The translations under genes were made by a program, and so were the position numbers. From Psychromonas marina (GTDB lineage Bacteria > Pseudomonadota > Gammaproteobacteria > Enterobacterales > Psychromonadaceae): DNA of 64,000 nt. The DNA lies in the NCBI RefSeq assembly GCF_030161115.1, contig NZ_BSPQ01000016.1, positions 1-64,000 of the forward strand. Direction: 5' to 3'. This document shows positions 1 to 10,448 of the stretch, in pieces; the first letter of the stretch is position 1; every line of letters begins with the position of its first letter. The notes beneath the pieces are model-generated. The model made no database searches and had not been told where the DNA came from. It saw only the letters and a program-made list of their open reading frames with translations.

Positions 1-19
1 ACCCGTGAGGCTTAACCAT
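1..19 (+). rRNA. 3' end of 23S rRNA (partial)
   Basis: The first bases, CCCGTGAGGCTTAACCAT, match the conserved 3' terminus of gammaproteobacterial 23S rRNA (E. coli ends ACCGTGAGGCTTAACCTT). A 5S gene follows about 150 bases downstream in the same direction, which is the standard 23S-5S order. Only the final bases lie in the window. Confidence 0.85.
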
Positions 20-168
20 ACAAACTCTAAGAGTTTTGTAGTGTTTACCAAGACTTGTCAAAGAAGACATAAAAATATATACGCTTGCGTAACGTATTTT
101 ACTAATACAAAGCCTGATTTAAGACGAACGAATTCAAGAACAATAACAGCTTTTCTAATTAACTTTTT

Positions 169-287
169 AGCTTGGCGACAATAGCGCTGTGGTCCCACCT
201 GATCCCTTTCCGAACTCAGTAGTGAAACGCAGTTGCGCCGATGGTAGTGTGGGGTCTCCCCATGTGAGAGTAGGTCATCGCCAAGCG
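169..287 (+). rRNA. rrf: 5S ribosomal RNA
   Basis: The sequence shows the 5S core: the terminal helix GCTTGGCGA...TCGCCAAGC, CCCACCTGAT, CCGAACTCAG, AGTGAAACG, GCGCCGATGGTAGTGTGGGG and CCCATGTGAGAGTAGG. Length of about 118 nt fits the family. It is the last gene of an rRNA operon running in from the left; ends are good to one or two bases. No tRNA gene is seen in the 23S-5S spacer or after the 5S. Confidence 0.97.
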
Positions 288-300
288 CCTAATACGAAAC

Positions 301-334
301 ATCCCTGTTGACTCACGTCAGCAGGGATTTTTTC
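301..334 (+). terminator. Rho-independent terminator of the rRNA operon
   Basis: An 11-bp stem (301-311 with 318-328, one G-U pair, 6-nt loop) begins ATCCCTG and closes CAGGGAT. It is followed directly by a T run, 15 bases after the 5S gene. Confidence 0.9.
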
Positions 335-352
335 GTTTTAGCCACTTGATAA

Positions 353-377
353 ATGAGGCCTACTCTCGCATGGGGAA
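353..377 (-). repeat. Inverted fragment of the 5S rRNA 3' part
   Basis: About 20 bases (CCTACTCTCGCATGGGGA) are the reverse complement of the TCCCCATGTGAGAGTAGG stretch of the 5S gene just upstream, with one or two mismatches. It looks like a scrap of an inverted 5S copy, too short to be functional rRNA. It lies at the left edge of the tandem array. Confidence 0.6.
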
Positions 378-409
378 GGTTAATAGCCTACCATAGGCAG
401 TATCAAATC

Positions 410-1640
410 ATGGGATAATCGGGCGAATATCGCGAAGCGGTGGTTCATGAGCAATGTTCACCCATCGCCTCTGCGTATCAATAAATCTCTTAAATACAAA
501 ATTTATATCGCGCTTCGCCCAATTGTCGGCCTAAAGACCGACCTACAGCGGTACCTTTTTTTCGTTATAGCCGCTTAGACGACATTGGCCCATTATATGG
601 GGCAGCAAGAAATGATTAATCATCATTCTGAGATGCTTCAACGTTTCGACTGGCCAATACGTATAGTGATAGCAGGGCGAATTGTGCGAAGCGATGGTTC
701 ATGAGCAGTGTTCACCCATCGCTAAGCGCCTCTGCGTATCAATATATATCCTACAAAGAAAATGCATATCGGGCTTCGCCCAATTGACGGCTTAAAGACC
801 GAACCGCAGTTGCACCTTTTTCTTTTGGTACTTTTAAGTGATGGTTTATGATCAGTGTCCACCCATCGCCAAGTGCCTCTGTGTATCAATAAGCCTCCTA
901 AAAAGGAAATACATATCGGGCTTCGCCCAATTGACGGCCTAAAGACCGACCCACAGTTGTACTTTATTTTTTCGTTTTGGTACTTTTAAGTGATGGTTTA
1001 CGAACAATTGACGCCAATCACCCATCGCCTCTGTGTATCAATAAGCCTCCTAAAAATAAAATACATATCGGGCTTCGCCCAATTGACGGCCTAAAGACCG
1101 ACCCACAGTTGTACTTTATTTTTTCGTTTTGGTACTTTGAAGTTATGGTTTACGAACAATTTCCGCCAATCACCCATCGCCTCTGTGTATCAATAAGCCT
1201 CCTAAAAATAAAATACATATCGGGCTTCGCCCAATTGACGGCCTAAAGACCGACCTACAGTTGTACTTTATTTTTTCGTTTTGGTACTTTGAAGTGATGG
1301 TTTATGATCAGTGTCCACCCGTCGCCAAGCGTCTCTGTGTATCAATAAGCTCCTAAAAATAAAGTTCATATCGGGCTTCGCCCAATTGACGGCCTAAAGA
1401 CCGACCCACAGTTGTACCTTTTTTTCGGTTAGGAATTTGATGCGATGGTTTCTGAAGAGTGTCCACCTATCGTCAAGTACTTGTAGGTATCAATAAACAT
1501 CCTGAAAGAAAATACATATTTGGTTTCGCCCAATGACGGCCTAAAGACTGACCCACAGTTGTACCTTATTTTTTCGTTTAGGAATTTGAAGCGAAGGTTT
1601 ATGAGCAACGTCCACCCATCGCCTCTATTTATCAAAAAAT
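410..1640. repeat. Array of about 150-bp degenerate tandem repeats, non-coding
   Basis: The segment GGGCTTCGCCCAATTGACGG followed by CCTAAAGACCGACC recurs with its core at about 511, 771, 918, 1070, 1222, 1373 and 1521. Spacing is 147-152 bp except for the first interval (260). Each unit also carries a TTTTTTCGTTTTGGTAC-like T-rich segment, a GATGG...CCACCCATCGCC hairpin and CTCTGTGTATCAATAAGC. The central units (918-1300) are nearly identical; the outer ones are degenerate, and a half unit ends near 1640. GGGC-TTC-GCCC forms a compact hairpin. The T-rich segment echoes the 5S terminator, so the array may have grown from the rRNA operon tail. Open frames across it are by-products of the period. 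From 1641 to 1984 the DNA is AT-rich with no further feature recognised. Confidence 0.9.
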
Positions 1641-1984
1641 ATTGTTATTTACTTCTCTCAAAGGGCATATTTTTACTGGTTAGAATTAAATATCTTAAAT
1701 CGATCAGAACAGTAATTGCTAAAAATCACCAATTTTTCTTTTTTATTTGAACCATACAGCACAAAAGTAATACAAAAGGGTGGAGGCAGTTTATGTGGTA
1801 AGTCATAATATAGTCTAATTGTTGCTTTTTAATTAATATAACTCATTGAATAATTGATATTATATTTATTGTTTTAGCTGTTTTATGAAATAAGGAGTGA
1901 AAGTAATTAAACTCCCTATTTTATTTCTCCTTGTTGAATTGTATTACTTAACTATTTTAGTGCCACGTAACCTGCGAGTGTTTG

Positions 1985-3925
1985 ATGTTTAAAAATTTAA
2001 AATTAGGTTTAAAAATTGGTCTTGGCTTTTTTATTGTACTGATATTGCTTTGTATTGTGTTAGGTATGAGTGTATTTGCGTTGCAAAAATCACAAGATAG
2101 AAGTGATCAGTATAGAGACTTGGTCAGTGATGCTAACTTAGCTGACCAATTACAGGTTGATATGCTCAAAGTCAGTATTGATGTGAAGAATTTTCTGATC
2201 ACTAAGAGTAATGATGATTTAAAGCAGTACCAACAATCAGACGCTACCATGAGTCGTGTTTTAGTAGAGGCACAAAGTAAAATTAACGATTCTCAAAGAG
2301 CTCCGTTGATAGCTAAAGTTGACGCTTCAGTTAAGGATTATCAACAAGGCTTTACAGATGTAGTTAGCTTAATGCAGCAAAGAGATGAAATTAACAATAC
2401 AGCATTAGTACCGCTTGGCGAGAATATGGGTAAAGTAATTGCTAGCATAATCCAGCGAGTAGGTGATACAGAAGCGGCTTACTATGCCAGTTATGTACAG
2501 GAAAAAATGTATGTTGGTCGTTTATTTGTTATTAAATACCTTGAGTCGAACAGCAAAGAAAACTTCGATATTGCTATTAACAATATGGAAAACATTCTCG
2601 GCGAGGGGGTCTCTGAATTAGAAGAGAATCTTGAAGATCAGGATGCGATAAATTTATTAAATGAGTTCATGACATCTCATCAAGCTTACATAAAGAATAT
2701 GAATATCATCAATGAACTTATTTTAGAAAAAAACAAAATTATTGATGTCATCTTAAATAACGCTGAGGTTGAAATTGCGACAACTATTGCGGATGTAAAT
2801 TCAGCAATTTTGCAGGAACAAGATAGATTAGGTGTCGAGCTTAAAGCGAATACTGATCAAAGTATTAATATGATTTTGTCTCTATCGCTTGCCGCTATCG
2901 CAATTGCAGTTGTAGCTGCTTATATATTAACTACTTCAATTACTAAACCTATTTATCGCGCAGTGGCATTATCTAATCAATTGTCCGAAGGCAACTTAAC
3001 CATTGAGGTTGGTGTAACCAGTAAAGATGAAACGGGTTTATTATTGAACTCTATTCAAAAAACAGCGCATCACTTAAGAAATATGATAGCGACAATTTCA
3101 TCAGCAAGTAATGAATTAGCATCGGCTTCGGAAAAACTTGCCCTTGTCACAGATGAAACTGCAAAGGGTATTATTCAACAGGAAACTGAAACGGAACTTG
3201 TAGCAACAGCAATGAATGAAATGGCTGCCACGGTGCATGATGTTGCGGATAATGCTGCCAATGCAGCAGAGGCTGCGACAAAAGCTGACAAAGAAGCAAG
3301 CTCTGGCAGTAAAGTGGTCGAACAAACTATATTTGCAATTAATACATTAAATATGAATGTAAATGAATCATCTGAAAAATTAGCTGAAGTAGAGCAAGAG
3401 GTGTCGAATATTAGTAGCATTCTAGATGTGATTCGAGGCATTGCAGATCAAACAAATTTATTAGCACTGAATGCTGCAATAGAAGCTGCACGTGCTGGTG
3501 AATATGGTAGAGGCTTTTCAGTCGTAGCTGATGAAGTACGTTCTCTTGCCAGCAGAACACAAGACTCTACACAGGAAATTCAACTCATTATCGAAAAACT
3601 ACATGCGGGTACACAAAGTACTGTGGTTGTTATGGATAAAGGTAGGGAGCACGCGGATCAATGTGTTGCACAGGCAAGTGATACCAGTGTTGCCTTGCAG
3701 TCTATTACCCATGCCATCAGTGTCATCAACGACATGAACATACAAATTGCAAGTGCAGCTGAACAGCAAAGTTCAGTCGCTGAAAATATAAATGAAAATG
3801 TAATTAATGTTAAACAGATAGCACAGGAAAATGCTGCTGCTTCTGAGCAAACGCGCAGTGCCAGTACTGAAATTGCTAAATTAGCAGAACAATTAAAGGC
3901 GCTGACGGTGCAGTTTCAAGTTTAA
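1985..3925 (+). CDS. Methyl-accepting chemotaxis protein
   Basis: Inner-membrane chemoreceptor that should bind a ligand in the periplasm and control CheA through CheW. The 646-aa protein has a first membrane helix (about 9-31), an all-helical periplasmic domain of about 260 residues (35-295), a second membrane helix (about 292-318), a HAMP segment (about 318-370) and a long cytoplasmic coiled coil. The conserved hairpin tip, [19 protein letters not shown] and [13 protein letters not shown], is at about residues 488-525. The size of the periplasmic part fits a helical bimodular (HBM) sensor domain such as McpS, but this is inferred from length and helicity. A TTG at 1982 lies directly before the ATG at 1985; the ATG was chosen, though no strong ribosome site is visible. 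No che genes are nearby, so it is an orphan receptor of unknown ligand. Confidence 0.95.
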   Translation: MFKNLKLGLKIGLGFFIVLILLCIVLGMSVFALQKSQDRSDQYRDLVSDANLADQLQVDMLKVSIDVKNFLITKSNDDLKQYQQSDATMSRVLVEAQSKINDSQRAPLIAKVDASVKDYQQGFTDVVSLMQQRDEINNTALVPLGENMGKVIASIIQRVGDTEAAYYASYVQEKMYVGRLFVIKYLESNSKENFDIAINNMENILGEGVSELEENLEDQDAINLLNEFMTSHQAYIKNMNIINELILEKNKIIDVILNNAEVEIATTIADVNSAILQEQDRLGVELKANTDQSINMILSLSLAAIAIAVVAAYILTTSITKPIYRAVALSNQLSEGNLTIEVGVTSKDETGLLLNSIQKTAHHLRNMIATISSASNELASASEKLALVTDETAKGIIQQETETELVATAMNEMAATVHDVADNAANAAEAATKADKEASSGSKVVEQTIFAINTLNMNVNESSEKLAEVEQEVSNISSILDVIRGIADQTNLLALNAAIEAARAGEYGRGFSVVADEVRSLASRTQDSTQEIQLIIEKLHAGTQSTVVVMDKGREHADQCVAQASDTSVALQSITHAISVINDMNIQIASAAEQQSSVAENINENVINVKQIAQENAAASEQTRSASTEIAKLAEQLKALTVQFQV

Positions 3926-4032
3926 GGTTTTAAAAAGTTTTGATATCAACGTTACAACAACATGGAAGGTAATTATGGTCCATCACTTGATTACCATGAT
4001 TAATTATAATTTTATTAAAGAGAGTAAATACA

Positions 4033-4659
4033 ATGATCAAACCACTACTAATCACAACGGCATTACTGACTTCAAGCGCAGCTTTTTCTGCTCAAAATTT
4101 CGTTGTAGATCCACAATTAACTGATTTTCGTAGTAATCAAGGTAAGAGTGATGTTTGGATTTCACATGAAGATTCTAAAGGGGGCCTTGGCGATGTAGGT
4201 ACTTCTGGTGATACTGCTTTTGATGCGCAGGGATCAGCTCGCATTCGATTTAAAAAAAGCGTTGAAATTAATGATTTCACCGCGACACCTGGTTTAAGCC
4301 AGACCGTTAACGGTTTACCTAAAAATACAGATATGAGCTATTCACTTTATTACTGTGATAAAAAAGGGACTGCATCTCCTAGTACACTTCATTATGGCGT
4401 ACGTGAAGTTGTTGAAGGTGCACCTTTAACAGGTAAAGTTATTGCAGACAATCGTGTGCATGTAAGAGATCTAGGTAATGCACCAAAAGGTGATAAGAAA
4501 GACTGTTTCAGTCAAGTTACACTTGATTTCAATACCGGTTCAAATGCTAGCGTTGAGATCTTTAATCAGATGGAAGTTGAAGTTGGTGCAAATGGCAAAC
4601 CTGACATGCATAAAGATGTTGAAGTTCGTATTGATGAATTCTCAATTACGGCTAAGTAA
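4033..4659 (+). CDS. Secreted protein of unknown function
   Basis: I do not recognise this 208-aa protein. It begins with a clear Sec signal peptide (MIKPLLITTALLTSSAAFSA, cleavage probably after residue 20), so it should be periplasmic or secreted. The rest is polar and beta-rich, with two cysteines (YYCDKKG and KKDCFSQ) that could form a disulfide once exported. It starts at the ATG after AAAGAGAG. It stands alone, with a strong terminator behind it and the chemoreceptor in front. It might be the extracellular or periplasmic partner of that receptor, but nothing in the sequence shows this. Confidence 0.75.
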   Translation: MIKPLLITTALLTSSAAFSAQNFVVDPQLTDFRSNQGKSDVWISHEDSKGGLGDVGTSGDTAFDAQGSARIRFKKSVEINDFTATPGLSQTVNGLPKNTDMSYSLYYCDKKGTASPSTLHYGVREVVEGAPLTGKVIADNRVHVRDLGNAPKGDKKDCFSQVTLDFNTGSNASVEIFNQMEVEVGANGKPDMHKDVEVRIDEFSITAK

Positions 4660-4687
4660 TTAAATACAGTTTTTTCATCTATTTTGT

Positions 4688-4718
4688 AAATGCTGCTCAT
4701 TCGCAATGAGCAGCATTT
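4688..4718 (+). terminator. Strong hairpin after the secreted-protein gene
   Basis: A perfect 14-bp inverted repeat, AAATGCTGCTCATT with AATGAGCAGCATTT, has a 3-base centre. There is no long T run, but position 30 bases after the stop codon and stem strength fit a terminator. The following DNA to 5088 is AT-rich, with no gene recognised; it should hold the promoter of the AbgT gene. Confidence 0.75.
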
Positions 4719-5100
4719 CGTGTAAATTATCTTAAAAGTAGAATAGAAAGCGGTTCAAACTCAGTACCCTTATAAAGCGTCATATTCCCTACCCTATATT
4801 AATCAGTTGATAATAATCTTTGGCTCTTTGCTACTTTTATCCTAGGTGAATTTCCTTTCCCCGCTAGATACCATTTCAATTTTTCAATGTTTTGCAATCA
4901 CACTTCGTTTATATAATATTAACAATTAATAACATTCTGAATGTTATTGCTTTTTTCTTAACTTTCTTTGTATTTTATTGTCATGTAGTGTGGTCGGTTG
5001 ATTTTGGAAGCACTCAGTTTTATAGAGTGTATTAATTTTTTCATCTGCTTATTAATATTTTTATTATTGATAACTCGGGTGAATAAGCAAGGAGTTACAC

Positions 5101-6684
5101 ATGCAACAATCTGCATCCCCGCAACAACCGATGAAAAAGTCTTTAATGACGCGTTTTCTTGATTCAGTCGAATATTTAGGAAATCTATTACCTCATCCAA
5201 TTACCCTTTTTGCACTTTTCTGTTTAGCGATATTAGTTTTTTCTGGCATTGCGGGATACTTTGAAGTATCTGTACTTGATCCTCGTCCAGAGGGTGCGCC
5301 TGGAAGAACCGCAGATGGGGTGATTCATGTCGTCAGTTTATTAAATGCTGAGGGTTTAGAATTAATTGTAACTAATTTAGTAAAAAACTTTGTTGGTTTT
5401 GCACCGTTAGGAACGGTACTAGTCGCAATGTTAGGTGTTGCTATTGCTGAGTATTCAGGTTTGCTTTCAGCTGCAATGCGCGGTCTTGTTATGACTGCAT
5501 CAAAGCGTATGGTAACAGTCACCGTTATTTTTGCGGGTATTATTTCTAATACAGCATCTGAGCTTGGCTACGTTGTTCTTATTCCGCTCGCTGCAATGCT
5601 TTTCCATTCCCTTGGTCGTCATCCATTAGCTGGTCTTGCAGCTGCATTTGCGGGTGTATCGGGTGGTTACTCTGCTAATTTATTAATCGGTACGGTAGAT
5701 CCACTGCTTTCTGGTATTACAGAAACGGCTGCGCAAATGATTGACCCAACCTACACCGTTGGCCCTGAGGCAAACTGGTACTTCATGTTTATCTCTACTT
5801 TCTTTATTGCAATAACGGGTGCTTTTGTAACTGAGAAAATAGTAGAGCCAAAGCTTGGTAAGTACAATGTCGATGAAGCGTCAGAAGATTTAACCAATGA
5901 TAACATGGGGCTATTAACGGCTATTGAGAAAAAAGGCCTAATGTATGCCGGTTTTGCTGTTCTTGTTGTGAGTGCTTTACTGGCTTGGACGATTGTCCCT
6001 GATGATGGCATTCTTCGTTCAGCGACGGGCACGGTTGCAGGCTCACCATTCCTGAAGAGTATTGTTGCCTTTATCTTCGTCTTCTTTGCAGTACCAGGTT
6101 TTGTTTACGGTAAAGTTGTTGGCACAATGAAAAATGATCGTGATGTGATTGATGCAATGGCTAAGTCTATGTCTTCAATGGGCTTGTATATTGTGCTTAT
6201 CTTTTTTGCTGCTCAGTTTGTTGCTTTTTTCAACTGGACAAACTTTGGTCAAGTGATTGCTGTCTCAGGTGCAAATTTCTTACAAGCGATTAACTTGACG
6301 GGGCCAATGTTGTTCTTTGCATTTATATTGATGTGTGGTTTTATCAATTTAATGATTGGTTCTGCATCTGCGCAATGGGCTGTGACTGCACCTATTTTTG
6401 TACCTATGTTAATGCTGGTTGGTTATGCGCCGGAAACGATTCAAGCGGCTTACCGTATTGGTGATTCAACAACGAACATTATTACGCCAATGATGAGTTA
6501 CTTCGGAATTATTTTAGCGGTAGCAACCCGTTACATGAAGAATTTAGGTATCGGTACATTAATCGCTATTATGCTGCCGTACTCAATCTGCTTTATGATT
6601 GGTTGGAGTATTTTGTTCTATCTATGGGTATTCGCCTTTGGTCTGCCTGTTGGCCCTGGTGCTGCAACATTCTATACGCCATAA
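5101..6684 (+). CDS. abgT: AbgT-family transporter (p-aminobenzoyl-glutamate type)
   Basis: A 527-aa polytopic inner-membrane protein of the AbgT/MtrF family; E. coli AbgT has 508 residues. Family members take up p-aminobenzoyl-glutamate for folate salvage, and MtrF-like members export antimetabolites such as sulfonamides. Recognisable stretches are NLLPHPITLFALF (about 29-41), the FVGFAPLGTVLVAMLGVAIAE segment near residue 100, AGVSGGYSANLLIGTVDPLLSGI (about 180-205), MIGSASAQWAVTAPIFVPM (about 420-440) and the closing LPVGPG. It starts at an ATG with a good AAGGAG site (5089-5094). No abgA or abgB hydrolase gene is adjacent, so substrate and direction of transport are open. The gene is monocistronic, with a terminator right after it. 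Confidence 0.93.
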   Translation: MQQSASPQQPMKKSLMTRFLDSVEYLGNLLPHPITLFALFCLAILVFSGIAGYFEVSVLDPRPEGAPGRTADGVIHVVSLLNAEGLELIVTNLVKNFVGFAPLGTVLVAMLGVAIAEYSGLLSAAMRGLVMTASKRMVTVTVIFAGIISNTASELGYVVLIPLAAMLFHSLGRHPLAGLAAAFAGVSGGYSANLLIGTVDPLLSGITETAAQMIDPTYTVGPEANWYFMFISTFFIAITGAFVTEKIVEPKLGKYNVDEASEDLTNDNMGLLTAIEKKGLMYAGFAVLVVSALLAWTIVPDDGILRSATGTVAGSPFLKSIVAFIFVFFAVPGFVYGKVVGTMKNDRDVIDAMAKSMSSMGLYIVLIFFAAQFVAFFNWTNFGQVIAVSGANFLQAINLTGPMLFFAFILMCGFINLMIGSASAQWAVTAPIFVPMLMLVGYAPETIQAAYRIGDSTTNIITPMMSYFGIILAVATRYMKNLGIGTLIAIMLPYSICFMIGWSILFYLWVFAFGLPVGPGAATFYTP

Positions 6685-6709
6685 TAGATATCAATAAAAA
6701 ATATAAGCA

Positions 6710-6746
6710 GTGCCTGTCAGTTAATCTCTGATGGGCATTTTTTTTA
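6710..6746 (+). terminator. Rho-independent terminator of abgT
   Basis: GTGCCTGTCAG (6710-6720) pairs with CTGATGGGCAT (6728-6738) through some G-U pairs, followed by eight T. Confidence 0.85.
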
Positions 6747-6889
6747 GGGCTTTCTGAATATATAAAGAGGGGGACATTAATAAAGTACAGTGCTGTTTTT
6801 TTATGTGCTTACTCTTTATAGATCTTCCCTCATGTTCAGCATGCTAGGTAACAAAACGTTAAAATAAGTTAAAATTTTTCCCTTCATGC

Positions 6890-6917
6890 CTTGAAAAGGT
6901 CGGACTCATCCCCATCT
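6890..6917 (+). promoter_or_regulatory. Sigma-32 heat-shock promoter of htpG
   Basis: CTTGAAA (6890-6896), a 13-base spacer, then CCCCATCT (6910-6917) is an exact match to the RpoH consensus CTTGAAA-N(11-16)-CCCCATNT. Transcription should begin near 6925, leaving a leader of about 40 bases before the htpG ATG. Confidence 0.95.
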
Positions 6918-6962
6918 CTTTTATATTGTTTAATTATTACTATTCAAAGAGAAAGAGATATT

Positions 6963-8867
6963 ATGGAACATCAACAAAATCATACTTTTAGTGCCGACAC
7001 CGGTAAACTTCTTAAACTAATGATCCACTCTTTATATTCTAATAAAGAGATCTTCCTACGTGAGCTTGTTTCTAATGCTGCAGATGCTGCGGATAAATTA
7101 CGCTTTAAAGCCCTTTCTGATGGCGCTCTTTTTGAAAATGACGCAGACCTTCGTGTTCGTCTAAGCTTTGACGCTGATGCTAAAACGGTAACAATTAGTG
7201 ATAACGGCATCGGTATGACGCGTGATGAAGTTGTTGAGCATTTAGGTACGATTGCAAAATCAGGTACAAGCGACTTCTTTGAACAGCTTTCTGGCGATCA
7301 AGTTAAAGACTCTCAATTAATTGGTCAGTTTGGTGTTGGTTTTTACTCTGCATTTATCGTTGCTGATAAAGTTGTAGTTAACACGCGTAAAGCGGGCGAA
7401 GAAGCATCAACGGGTACACGTTGGGAATCTGCTGGTGAAGCAGATTACAGCGTTGCTGATATCGAAAAAGCAGATCGTGGTACAGAGATCATTTTACACC
7501 TTCGTGAAGATGAATCTGAATTCTTAAACGACTACAAATTACGTACTATCGTTTCTAAATACTCTGATCACATCAGCATCCCTGTTGAGATGTTTACTGA
7601 AGAAGTGGCAGAAGTTAAAAACGAAGAGGGTGAAGATACGCCAGCTGTTCCTGCACATTGGGAAGCGATTAACAAAGCAACTGCGCTTTGGAGCTGTCCA
7701 AAAGCTGAACTGAAAGACGAAGAATACCAAGAGTTCTACAAGCATATTGCTAACGACTTTGAAAATCCATTAACATGGAGCCACAACAAAGTTGAAGGTG
7801 AGCAAGAATATACAAGTCTTCTATATATCCCTAAACGTGCACCGTTTGATATGTGGAACCGTGAAAAAGCACACGGCCTGAAATTATACGTTCAACGTGT
7901 ATTTATCATGGATGATGCCGAGCAATTCATGCCTACTTACCTACGTTTTGTGAAAGGTATTTTAGACTCAAATGACCTACCACTAAACGTTTCGCGTGAA
8001 ATCTTACAAGATACACGTACAACGGGTAAATTACGTAGCGCATGTACTAAGCGTGTTCTTTCTATGCTAACTAAGTTTGCTAAGAAAAATGATACTGAAT
8101 ACAACGAATTCTGGAAAGAGTTTGGTCAAGTATTAAAAGAAGGCCCAGCTGAAGACGCTGCAAACAAAGAAAAAATCGCTAAGCTGTTCCGTTTCTCTTC
8201 AACAGAAACTGATTCAGCTGAACAAAACGTTTCTTTAGATGCATACATTGGTCGTATGAAAGAAGAGCAAGATAAAATTTACTACATCACTGCTGATAGT
8301 TTCAATGCCGCTAAAAATAGCCCGCATCTTGAAATTTTACGTAAAAAAGGTGTTGAAGTATTGCTGCTTAGCGACCGTGTTGATGAATGGCTATTAAGCC
8401 ACTTACCTGAATACGATGGTAAAACATTTACTTCTGTTACACAGGGCGATTTAGACCTTGGTAAATTAGACAGTGAAGAAGATAAGAAAGAGCAAGAGAA
8501 ACAAGAGACTGAATTTGCAAGCTTTGTTGATCGTGTGAAAGAAGTATTGGGCGATAAAGTAAAAGACGTACGTATTACACATCGTCTAACGTCTACTCCT
8601 TCTTGTATCGTTGCTGATAATGATGATATGAGCACACAAATGGCTAAATTAATGGCGCAAATGGGCCAACCTGTGCCAGACAGCAAGCCAATTTTTGAGC
8701 TTAACCCTGAGCATGTAATGGTAACGACATTAGCGGATATGGCTGATGAAGATAAGTTTGCACAATGGGCTGAGTTATTGCTTGAACAAGCAGTATTATC
8801 TGAAAAAGGTAGCTTAGATGACCCATCTGAGTTTGTGAACCGTATCAATAAACTACTTTTGGGCTAA
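6963..8867 (+). CDS. htpG: Chaperone protein HtpG (bacterial Hsp90)
   Basis: ATP-dependent cytoplasmic chaperone of the Hsp90 family. The protein has 634 residues (E. coli 624). The N-terminal GHKL ATPase domain shows [15 protein letters not shown] with [18 protein letters not shown] at about 79-85 and the lid glycines [11 protein letters not shown] at about 121-131. The middle domain has [11 protein letters not shown] with its catalytic arginine. There is no MEEVD tail, as expected in bacteria. The ATG at 6963 follows AAAGAGA; an upstream in-frame TTG at 6891 falls inside the promoter and cannot be used. It is a single-gene heat-shock unit with its own terminator. In this cold-water lineage the strict sigma-32 control should give a marked heat response. 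Confidence 0.98.
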   Translation: MEHQQNHTFSADTGKLLKLMIHSLYSNKEIFLRELVSNAADAADKLRFKALSDGALFENDADLRVRLSFDADAKTVTISDNGIGMTRDEVVEHLGTIAKSGTSDFFEQLSGDQVKDSQLIGQFGVGFYSAFIVADKVVVNTRKAGEEASTGTRWESAGEADYSVADIEKADRGTEIILHLREDESEFLNDYKLRTIVSKYSDHISIPVEMFTEEVAEVKNEEGEDTPAVPAHWEAINKATALWSCPKAELKDEEYQEFYKHIANDFENPLTWSHNKVEGEQEYTSLLYIPKRAPFDMWNREKAHGLKLYVQRVFIMDDAEQFMPTYLRFVKGILDSNDLPLNVSREILQDTRTTGKLRSACTKRVLSMLTKFAKKNDTEYNEFWKEFGQVLKEGPAEDAANKEKIAKLFRFSSTETDSAEQNVSLDAYIGRMKEEQDKIYYITADSFNAAKNSPHLEILRKKGVEVLLLSDRVDEWLLSHLPEYDGKTFTSVTQGDLDLGKLDSEEDKKEQEKQETEFASFVDRVKEVLGDKVKDVRITHRLTSTPSCIVADNDDMSTQMAKLMAQMGQPVPDSKPIFELNPEHVMVTTLADMADEDKFAQWAELLLEQAVLSEKGSLDDPSEFVNRINKLLLG

Positions 8868-8884
8868 TCGCTCAAAAATGATAC

Positions 8885-8912
8885 AAAGGCCAGCTTAATG
8901 CTGGCCTTTTTC
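8885..8912 (+). terminator. Rho-independent terminator of htpG
   Basis: Perfect 10-bp stem AAAGGCCAGC / GCTGGCCTTT with a TTAAT loop, followed by T residues. Confidence 0.92.
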
Positions 8913-8970
8913 ATGGTTAAAGTTGAGAAAAAGTCACTAACCGTGTAAATTTCTCGTTCAATTTATTTAA

Positions 8971-9633
<663 letters not shown>

Positions 9634-9656
9634 GTATTAAAAACATAAATAAGACT

Positions 9657-9678
9657 AGGGGCGAAAGCCCCTTTTTTA
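9657..9678 (+). terminator. Rho-independent terminator of adk
   Basis: Stem GGGGC / GCCCC (9658-9662 and 9667-9671) capped by a GAAA tetraloop and followed by six T. Confidence 0.9.
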
Positions 9679-9884
9679 TAGGTAAAATAGATGCATAAAA
9701 AGTATTGTGTTCTGTTGGGGGAATTAACTATTACGACAAAACCTATGACACTATTTTTAATCGCATTACCCACTACTGCTGGTGTTATAAAATTGTGTAG
9801 ATTACTTTTTTTACCTATTACGCAATGGAGAATATCCGGTGTTGAATATTCAAACATAAAACTTAACGCGTTGGCACATCAACA

Positions 9885-10400
9885 ATGAATAGAGTGCTAA
9901 TTTGTATATCCATTTTATTTTTAGCTGCTTGCTCAACATCGTCTAATCGTGAAAGCTCTACTAGCTCGTCAACAAAGGCTAGTGATGTTAAAAATCAACG
10001 TACACAAACGAGCAATATGTCAGAGGACAACCTGCTTTTTTATCTGTTACGCAAAGAATTTTCAAAGTGGCAAGGAACACCTTATCGTTTAGGTGGAAAT
10101 AGTAAAAAAGGAATCGATTGTTCGGCTCTAGTACAAAACATTTACCGTGATAGTTTTAATATCACCCTACCACGCACCACTGAAACACAGGTTGAACAAG
10201 GCTATTTAGTTTATCGAAATCAATTACAGATCGGTGACTTAGTATTCTTTAAAACAGGGTGGAACACTCGTCATGTCGGTATATACATCGGTAATGAAGA
10301 ATTCATTCATGCTTCGACCAGTCAAGGGGTGATCACCTCATCACTTAACAATGTGTACTGGAAACCTCGCTATTGGCAAGCAAAACGTATACTCGATTAA
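9885..10400 (+). CDS. NlpC/P60-family lipoprotein, probable murein endopeptidase
   Basis: A cell-wall cysteine peptidase, probably cutting peptide bridges in peptidoglycan like MepS (Spr) or NlpC. The 171-aa protein opens with a lipoprotein signal whose lipobox LAAC places the mature N-terminal cysteine at about residue 16. A serine-rich linker follows. The NlpC/P60 domain (about 55-165) has the catalytic Cys79 in GIDCSALVQ and His130 in RHVGIYIG, with a third polar residue near HAS at about 142. The second residue of the mature lipoprotein is Ser, not Asp, so outer-membrane sorting is expected. The ribosome site is weak. A possible overlapping short frame upstream (9691-9888) was not accepted. 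Confidence 0.9.
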   Translation: MNRVLICISILFLAACSTSSNRESSTSSSTKASDVKNQRTQTSNMSEDNLLFYLLRKEFSKWQGTPYRLGGNSKKGIDCSALVQNIYRDSFNITLPRTTETQVEQGYLVYRNQLQIGDLVFFKTGWNTRHVGIYIGNEEFIHASTSQGVITSSLNNVYWKPRYWQAKRILD

Positions 10401-10448
10401 CCCATTAGAATTTAAGCCTTTTAATTATCTATCTCTGGAGAAGCATTA

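Noticed and set aside
410-1640. CRISPR array
   Set aside because: Units are about 150 bp and repeated along their whole length, with no unique spacers and no cas genes nearby.
977-1750. Open frames on both strands inside the tandem array
   Set aside because: They follow the repeat period, have no ribosome site and encode the same repeated low-quality peptide.
6891-6962. Upstream extension of htpG from a TTG
   Set aside because: It lies inside and just after the sigma-32 promoter and would not be in the mRNA; the family starts at 6963.
8282-8848. A 188-codon minus-strand frame inside htpG
   Set aside because: It is a shadow of the highly conserved htpG frame, with Ser/Leu-rich composition and no family resemblance.
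9691-9888. A 65-codon frame between adk and the NlpC/P60 gene
   Set aside because: No ribosome site, overlaps the next start, and a rival minus-strand frame is equally long; read as promoter region.
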